A DNA stretch of 24,515 bases, taken from an uncultured Oscillospiraceae bacterium. GTDB lineage: Bacteria; Bacillota; Clostridia; Oscillospirales; Oscillospiraceae. Under the pieces are notes generated by a model that saw nothing but the letters and a program-made list of their open reading frames with translations, searched no databases and was not told the origin of the DNA. The position numbers and the translations under genes are program-made. Where the stretch lies: positions 1-24,515 of the forward strand of contig CAAEDD010000171.1 of assembly GCA_900754515.1 (NCBI GenBank), read 5' to 3'. Below, piece by piece: positions 20,459-24,515 of this stretch; within the stretch, counting starts at the first letter, position 1, and each line of letters opens with the position of its first letter.

Positions 20459-21767
20459 CCGGGCTTTCTCCCTGCTGCTCATAGCCGCTCTGGTGATCTG
20501 CGGCATGGGCTTGTATCTGCTGGAATATATAGACCGCGGGCAGGATTGGGCGCTGTATTTTTCCCGTGTGAACTCCGGCTCCAGCGGGCTGCTGCTGGAC
20601 CGCAACGGCCAAATGCTGGCCGCCTTTGGTCAGTCCGAGGAGAGCTTCTCTCCCGATGCTCACGTGAGGGAGGCAAATTATCACGTTACCGGGGACTACT
20701 GGGGCAGGACCGGAGCCGGTATACTTTCCCGCTACTGGAGCGGCATGCAGGACTTTTCCATCTTTACCGGCATGACCAAGTATGAAGACAGCGTGCTTAC
20801 ACTCAGTATAGATTCAAAGCTCAACGAAGTCATATATGACCAGCTCATTGCCCTGGGAGAGGACACCAAAGGTCTTATGCTCCTGTCAAATTACAAGACC
20901 GGAGAAATACTGGGTCTTGTTTCCGTCCCTTCCGTGGACCCAATGGACGACGAGACCGAGCCAAAAGAAGGGGCTTATATAAACCGCTGCCTCTCTGCCA
21001 GCTTTACTCCCGGTTCTATTTTTAAGCTTATCACCGCTGCCGCCGCCTATGAGCAGATAGAGGATATTGACCAAATGACCTTTTACTGCGAGGGCGAATA
21101 TGAGATAGCCGGAGTTCCAATAATCTGCACCGGTTCCCACTATACCCAGACCTTTGAGCAGGCCCTGTCCAACTCCTGCAACGTGGCCTTTGCCCAGATA
21201 GCGGTAATGCTGGGCCAGGACACTATGGTGGACTATGTGACAAAATACGGGTTTCTGGAAAGCCATGAGCTAAACGGCATAAACACTGTAGCCGGCAGCT
21301 ACCCCACGGAGTTTGTGGGAGACCCTGAGCTCGGCTGGTCTGGCATAGGCCAGTCCACTGACATGGTCTGTCCCTATTCAATGCTGCGCTTTCTCTGTGC
21401 GACGGCAAACGGCGGTGAGCTTGTGGAGCCCACCCTGATAATAGGCGACAGTCCGGCAGAGAGCAGCGATTATATGCCGGCCGCCACTGCCGCAAGACTC
21501 AGGCAGATGATGAACTTCAACGTAGTTGACCACTATAACGGTGAGGAAAACTTTCCCGGTCTGAAGCTCTGCGCCAAAACCGGCACCGCCGAATTGGGAG
21601 ACGGCACCTCCCACGCCTGGTTCGTCGGCTTTCTGGCAGACGATGAACACCCCTTCGCCTTTGTAACACTGGTGGAGCGTGGGGGTTATGGTCTCAGTAC
21701 CGCAGGCCCCGTTACCAACAACGTGCTGCAATGGGCAGTTAAAAATATAAAGGTAGATAAACAATGA
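20442..21767 (+). CDS. Class B penicillin-binding protein (PbpA-like transpeptidase)
   Basis: A 441-residue protein with one N-terminal TM helix (about 8-29), a short pedestal region and a transpeptidase domain containing SxxK at S192-IFK, SxN at S245-CN and KTG at 379-381. It crosslinks peptidoglycan outside the membrane and is the expected partner of the SEDS glycosyltransferase encoded just before it. It is compact compared with most PBP2/PBP3 enzymes (about 600-700 residues), lacking a large N-terminal domain, like the PbpA type. AGGAGG precedes the ATG, which lies inside the upstream gene. The next gene overlaps by 4 nt. Confidence 0.93.
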   Translation: MRKITNRAFSLLLIAALVICGMGLYLLEYIDRGQDWALYFSRVNSGSSGLLLDRNGQMLAAFGQSEESFSPDAHVREANYHVTGDYWGRTGAGILSRYWSGMQDFSIFTGMTKYEDSVLTLSIDSKLNEVIYDQLIALGEDTKGLMLLSNYKTGEILGLVSVPSVDPMDDETEPKEGAYINRCLSASFTPGSIFKLITAAAAYEQIEDIDQMTFYCEGEYEIAGVPIICTGSHYTQTFEQALSNSCNVAFAQIAVMLGQDTMVDYVTKYGFLESHELNGINTVAGSYPTEFVGDPELGWSGIGQSTDMVCPYSMLRFLCATANGGELVEPTLIIGDSPAESSDYMPAATAARLRQMMNFNVVDHYNGEENFPGLKLCAKTGTAELGDGTSHAWFVGFLADDEHPFAFVTLVERGGYGLSTAGPVTNNVLQWAVKNIKVDKQ

Positions 21768-23629
21768 TAGACATCTCCGTAAACTCACTGGTAAAATCCT
21801 TTGAGCTTGGCAAAAACATATTGGACGGTCTCTCTTTTACCGTCAACTCCGGGGAGCGTGTGGGCATACTGGGCCACAACGGCTGCGGCAAGACCACCCT
21901 TTTCCGTATTCTCTCCGGCCAGCTGCGTCCCGATGAGGGGGATGTAATGATAGCTCCCTCCAAGCGGCTGGGTCTTGTCTCCCAGATTCCGGTGTATCCT
22001 GAGGGCTGGACTACCGAGCAGGTCCTGAAGCATGCCCACCGGCATCTCTATGACATAGCCCGCCGTATGGATGAGGTGAGTCTGGAGCTGGAGAAAGAAC
22101 AGTCCCGCGCCCTGCTCTCCGAGTATGACCGGCTCCAGGAGGACTACCGCCGCCTGGGCGGATACGAGATGGACACGGACCGTGCCAGAGTGGCAAACGG
22201 TCTGGACATTTCCCCGGCTATGCTCTCCCAGAGCTTTGACTCCCTCTCCGGCGGTGAAAAGACCAGAGTGAACCTGGCCAGGCTGATTCTGGAAGACACG
22301 GACATACTGCTGCTGGACGAGCCTACCAACCATCTGGACCTGCGCTCCACCGAGTGGCTGGAAGACTATCTGCTGCACTTCAAGGGTACGGTGCTGGTCA
22401 TCAGCCATGACAGATATTTTCTGGACAAGGTGGTGCAGCGGAGCATAGAGATAAACGAGGGCAAGGCTGAATTTTACAGCGGTAACTACAGCTTTTACGT
22501 TGTGGAACGGCAGCGCCGCTTCGAGGAAAAGCTGAAGAAGTACGAGAAGGACCAAGCCAAAATCGAGCAGCTCACCAAGGCGGCGGAGCAGATGCACCTC
22601 TGGGCCTTCATGGGCAATGATAAGCTCCATAAGCGGGCCTTCTCCATGGAAAAGCGGATTGAGAAGCTCAGTCACAGCGAAAAGCCCACAGAGCAGAAAA
22701 AACTCAGCGTGAAGTTCAAGGAGCGCCAATTCAGCGGAGACGAGGTGCTGGTGCTGGAAGACGTGTCCAAAGGCTTTGGAGACAGGCTCCTCTTTTCCGG
22801 CCTGAGTATGAGCGTAGCCGGCGGTGAACGGGTCGCCCTGATTGGTGACAACGGCACCGGCAAATCCACCCTGGTAAAGCTCATTATGGGTGAGGAGACG
22901 CCGGACACCGGCTATCTCTACAGGGGCCCTGCCGTGCGCACCGCCTACCTGCCCCAGATCGTCAGCTTTTCCAGCGATGAGCGCTCTGCTCTGGACACCA
23001 TGCTCTATGACTGCCGCTGCCAGCCCCAGGAGGCCAGAGACCGCCTGGCAGCCTTCGGCTTCAGAGGGGAGGACGTATTCACTCCGGTGGGAGCTCTCTC
23101 CGGCGGTGAGAAGAGCCGCCTTCGTCTGTGCATGCTCATGGGAGGGGACATCAACTTTCTAATATTGGACGAGCCCACAAACCACCTGGACATAGCCAGC
23201 CGGGAGTGGATGGAGGATGCCCTGTCGGATTACGAGCAGACCCTGCTTTTTGTCTCCCACGACCGCTACTTCATTGAGAAATTTGCAACCCGTATCTGGG
23301 CGCTCTCCGGCGGGGAGATCACGGATTTCAGAGGCGGCTACAAGGATTACTGCCAATGGAAAAGCCGCCAGCAGGTTTTTACCCAGGTGGAAAAACGCCA
23401 GGAGAAAGAAAAGAAACCCAAACCCCAACGGCCAAAAAACAATGAAAAGGCCGTTGCCCGTCTGGAGCGGGAGATACAGCGCATGGAAGACAAAATAGGT
23501 GAACTTGATAAGCTATCGGAGGAATTTGCTACCGACTATCAAAAGCTGATGGAGATAAGCGCCCAGAAGGAAGAACTGGAAAATCAGCTTCTGGAGCTAT
23601 ATGAAAAATGGGAGGAGATGGAACAATGA
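21764..23629 (+). CDS. ABC-F family ATPase
   Basis: A 621-residue cytosolic protein with two ABC domains and no TM helix. The first has Walker A GHNGCGKTT (about 37-45) and signature LSGGEKTR (about 159); the second has GDNGTGKST (about 361) and LSGGEKSR (about 445). Both have LDEPTNHLD. A charged linker between them (about 235-315) is the ABC-F P-site interaction motif region, and residues about 535-621 form a C-terminal coiled coil as in Uup. ABC-F proteins act on the ribosome; some give antibiotic resistance, many do not. The link with cell-wall genes is only positional. It overlaps its neighbours by 4 nt on both sides (ATGA). Confidence 0.93.
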   Translation: MIDISVNSLVKSFELGKNILDGLSFTVNSGERVGILGHNGCGKTTLFRILSGQLRPDEGDVMIAPSKRLGLVSQIPVYPEGWTTEQVLKHAHRHLYDIARRMDEVSLELEKEQSRALLSEYDRLQEDYRRLGGYEMDTDRARVANGLDISPAMLSQSFDSLSGGEKTRVNLARLILEDTDILLLDEPTNHLDLRSTEWLEDYLLHFKGTVLVISHDRYFLDKVVQRSIEINEGKAEFYSGNYSFYVVERQRRFEEKLKKYEKDQAKIEQLTKAAEQMHLWAFMGNDKLHKRAFSMEKRIEKLSHSEKPTEQKKLSVKFKERQFSGDEVLVLEDVSKGFGDRLLFSGLSMSVAGGERVALIGDNGTGKSTLVKLIMGEETPDTGYLYRGPAVRTAYLPQIVSFSSDERSALDTMLYDCRCQPQEARDRLAAFGFRGEDVFTPVGALSGGEKSRLRLCMLMGGDINFLILDEPTNHLDIASREWMEDALSDYEQTLLFVSHDRYFIEKFATRIWALSGGEITDFRGGYKDYCQWKSRQQVFTQVEKRQEKEKKPKPQRPKNNEKAVARLEREIQRMEDKIGELDKLSEEFATDYQKLMEISAQKEELENQLLELYEKWEEMEQ

Positions 23630-24360
23630 GCATAAAGAACCTGCCCATCTGGGGCATCAGCGTTGCAGTGCTGGTAATTGCCGCCGCATTTTTCTTCTTC
23701 TGTCTGCGCGGCTATACCTATATCAGTTATACTCTGCTGTTCATAGCGGCGCTGATTCTTGTCCACCGTTTTGGAAGCGACGCGTTTAGGCGCTGGGTAT
23801 TCATACTGGTGAGTCTGGGCTTTATCTATTTCTGCCTGGTGGAGCTGCCCATTATAAAGAACTCCCGCACCGATCCCGACCCCGAGCGGAAATACCTCAT
23901 AGTTCTTGGGGCCGCCGTTCATGGAGACACCCCTTCCCTGGCTCTCACCAACCGGCTGGACGGCGCCCTGGACTATCTCAACACCTATCCGGACAGCATA
24001 GTCATAGTCAGCGGCGGTCAGGGTCCGGGGGAGAACATCAGCGAAGCAGAGTGCATGCAGGACTGGCTCATCCGCCACGAGGTTGACAGGGACCGCATTA
24101 TATGCGAAAATAAGTCAACTTCCACCATGGAAAATCTCACCTTCTCCTTTGAGATAATCCGGGAACTGGGAGACGAGCCTGACGGCAACGTAGCGGTACT
24201 CTCCAGCTCCTACCATCTCTACCGGGCTAAGACCATGGCGAAAATGCTGGGGGCCGATGTGGCCGGCGTGGCCGGACTACCCGGCTACCCCATATACATG
24301 CTCAATTGCTATATCCGGGAGGCCTTCGGCGTCACTCACCTTTGGGTGTTCGGCAGATGA
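23626..24360 (+). CDS. YdcF family (DUF218) membrane protein
   Basis: A 244-residue protein with two or three N-terminal TM segments (about 9-28, 33-48, 57-77) and a DUF218/YdcF domain (about 88-235) with YLIVLGAAVHGDTPS, RLDGALDYLN, VIVSGGQGPGENISEAE and ENKSTSTMENL. Family members such as SanA/ElyC are linked to envelope integrity and lipid carrier metabolism, which fits this cell-wall operon; the biochemical activity is unproven. The start ATG at 23626 overlaps the ABC-F stop by 4 nt and has GGGAGGAG upstream. An earlier in-frame ATG at 23608 overlaps more and lacks such spacing. Confidence 0.88.
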   Translation: MSIKNLPIWGISVAVLVIAAAFFFFCLRGYTYISYTLLFIAALILVHRFGSDAFRRWVFILVSLGFIYFCLVELPIIKNSRTDPDPERKYLIVLGAAVHGDTPSLALTNRLDGALDYLNTYPDSIVIVSGGQGPGENISEAECMQDWLIRHEVDRDRIICENKSTSTMENLTFSFEIIRELGDEPDGNVAVLSSSYHLYRAKTMAKMLGADVAGVAGLPGYPIYMLNCYIREAFGVTHLWVFGR

Positions 24361-24384
24361 GGGCAGCCCTGTCTGGAGTCGACA

Positions 24385-24515
24385 ATGAAAGAAAGAATAT
24401 CCCTTGAAAAACTGCCTGAGAGGCTGAACCGCTCTCTGCCCCTTATGCTGCTGGTTCTGGCCTTCATGTATCTGGTCATGCTCTACTGCAACTTTAAGAC
24501 AAACCTGCTGGCAGA
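24385..24515 (+). CDS. Membrane protein of unknown function, truncated by the window end
   Basis: The frame opens at ATG 24385, 24 nt after the YdcF-like stop, with GGAG eight bases upstream, and is still open at the last base (43 codons seen). It begins MKERISLEKLPERLNRSLPL and enters a hydrophobic stretch (LMLLVLAFMYLVMLYC) that looks like a TM helix. It is probably the fifth gene of the cell-wall operon. Too little is visible to name a family. Confidence 0.6.
   Translation, partial: MKERISLEKLPERLNRSLPLMLLVLAFMYLVMLYCNFKTNLLA

Noticed and set aside
24359..24410. ORF starting at an ATG overlapping the YdcF-like stop codon
   Set aside because: It ends after about 16 codons, whereas the ATG at 24385 has a ribosome binding site and opens into a TM-like sequence.
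1..24515. Mobile elements, phage genes or defence systems
   Set aside because: No transposase, integrase, terminal inverted repeats, att-like duplications or defence domains were recognised; base composition looks even.

Overview
The window looks like chromosomal DNA from an anaerobic Clostridia bacterium, most likely an Oscillospiraceae/Ruminococcaceae-type gut Firmicute. This is inferred from the fairly GC-rich coding sequence, clear AGGAGG-type ribosome binding sites, rho-independent terminators, Firmicute-type lipoproteins, the Gx-transporter/NusG-II pair and the Mrp/NifX-like pair. I see no rRNA, tRNA, CRISPR array, insertion sequence or phage gene. No stretch longer than 300 bases lacks a gene.

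Layout. (1) 1-2844, plus strand: a methionine transport operon metN-metI-metQ. It is preceded by a very short ORF with 10 Met codons in its first 15 codons and then by a strong intrinsic terminator. Together these look like a ribosome-mediated methionine attenuator, the most interesting signal in the window. (2) 2850-4969: a LysR regulator divergent from a YeiH-family (UPF0324) membrane transporter, closed by terminators on both sides. (3) 5025-12502, minus strand: a five-gene envelope operon. In transcription order it encodes a large propeller-plus-solute-binding lipoprotein, two sugar-type ABC permeases, an HlyD-like adaptor, and a two-TM MacB/FtsX-like protein with a Gly/Ser/Thr linker. No ATPase is encoded with it. 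(4) 12675-14694, plus strand: a divergent two-component system whose shared promoter region carries three TTAAA direct repeats in about 10-nt phase. (5) 14805-16178: a MATE exporter. (6) 16251-17520: an Mrp-type Fe-S carrier ATPase and a NifX-like protein with a Cys/Gly/His tail. (7) 17647-18499: a NusG-domain-II membrane protein and a Gx transporter. (8) 18665 to the end, plus strand: a translationally coupled operon of FHA-SEDS (FtsW/RodA) fusion, class B PBP, ABC-F ATPase, YdcF-like DUF218 protein and a truncated membrane protein.

How the parts work together. The metNIQ unit imports methionine and appears to sense Met-tRNA supply through its leader. The neighbouring LysR/YeiH pair may continue a sulfur theme. 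The two-component system most likely controls the divergent lipoprotein/permease/adaptor operon, because the candidate operator sits at an activator position for both promoters. The last operon pairs a peptidoglycan glycosyltransferase (SEDS) with its transpeptidase partner, with an FHA domain that could couple activity to a Ser/Thr kinase encoded elsewhere.
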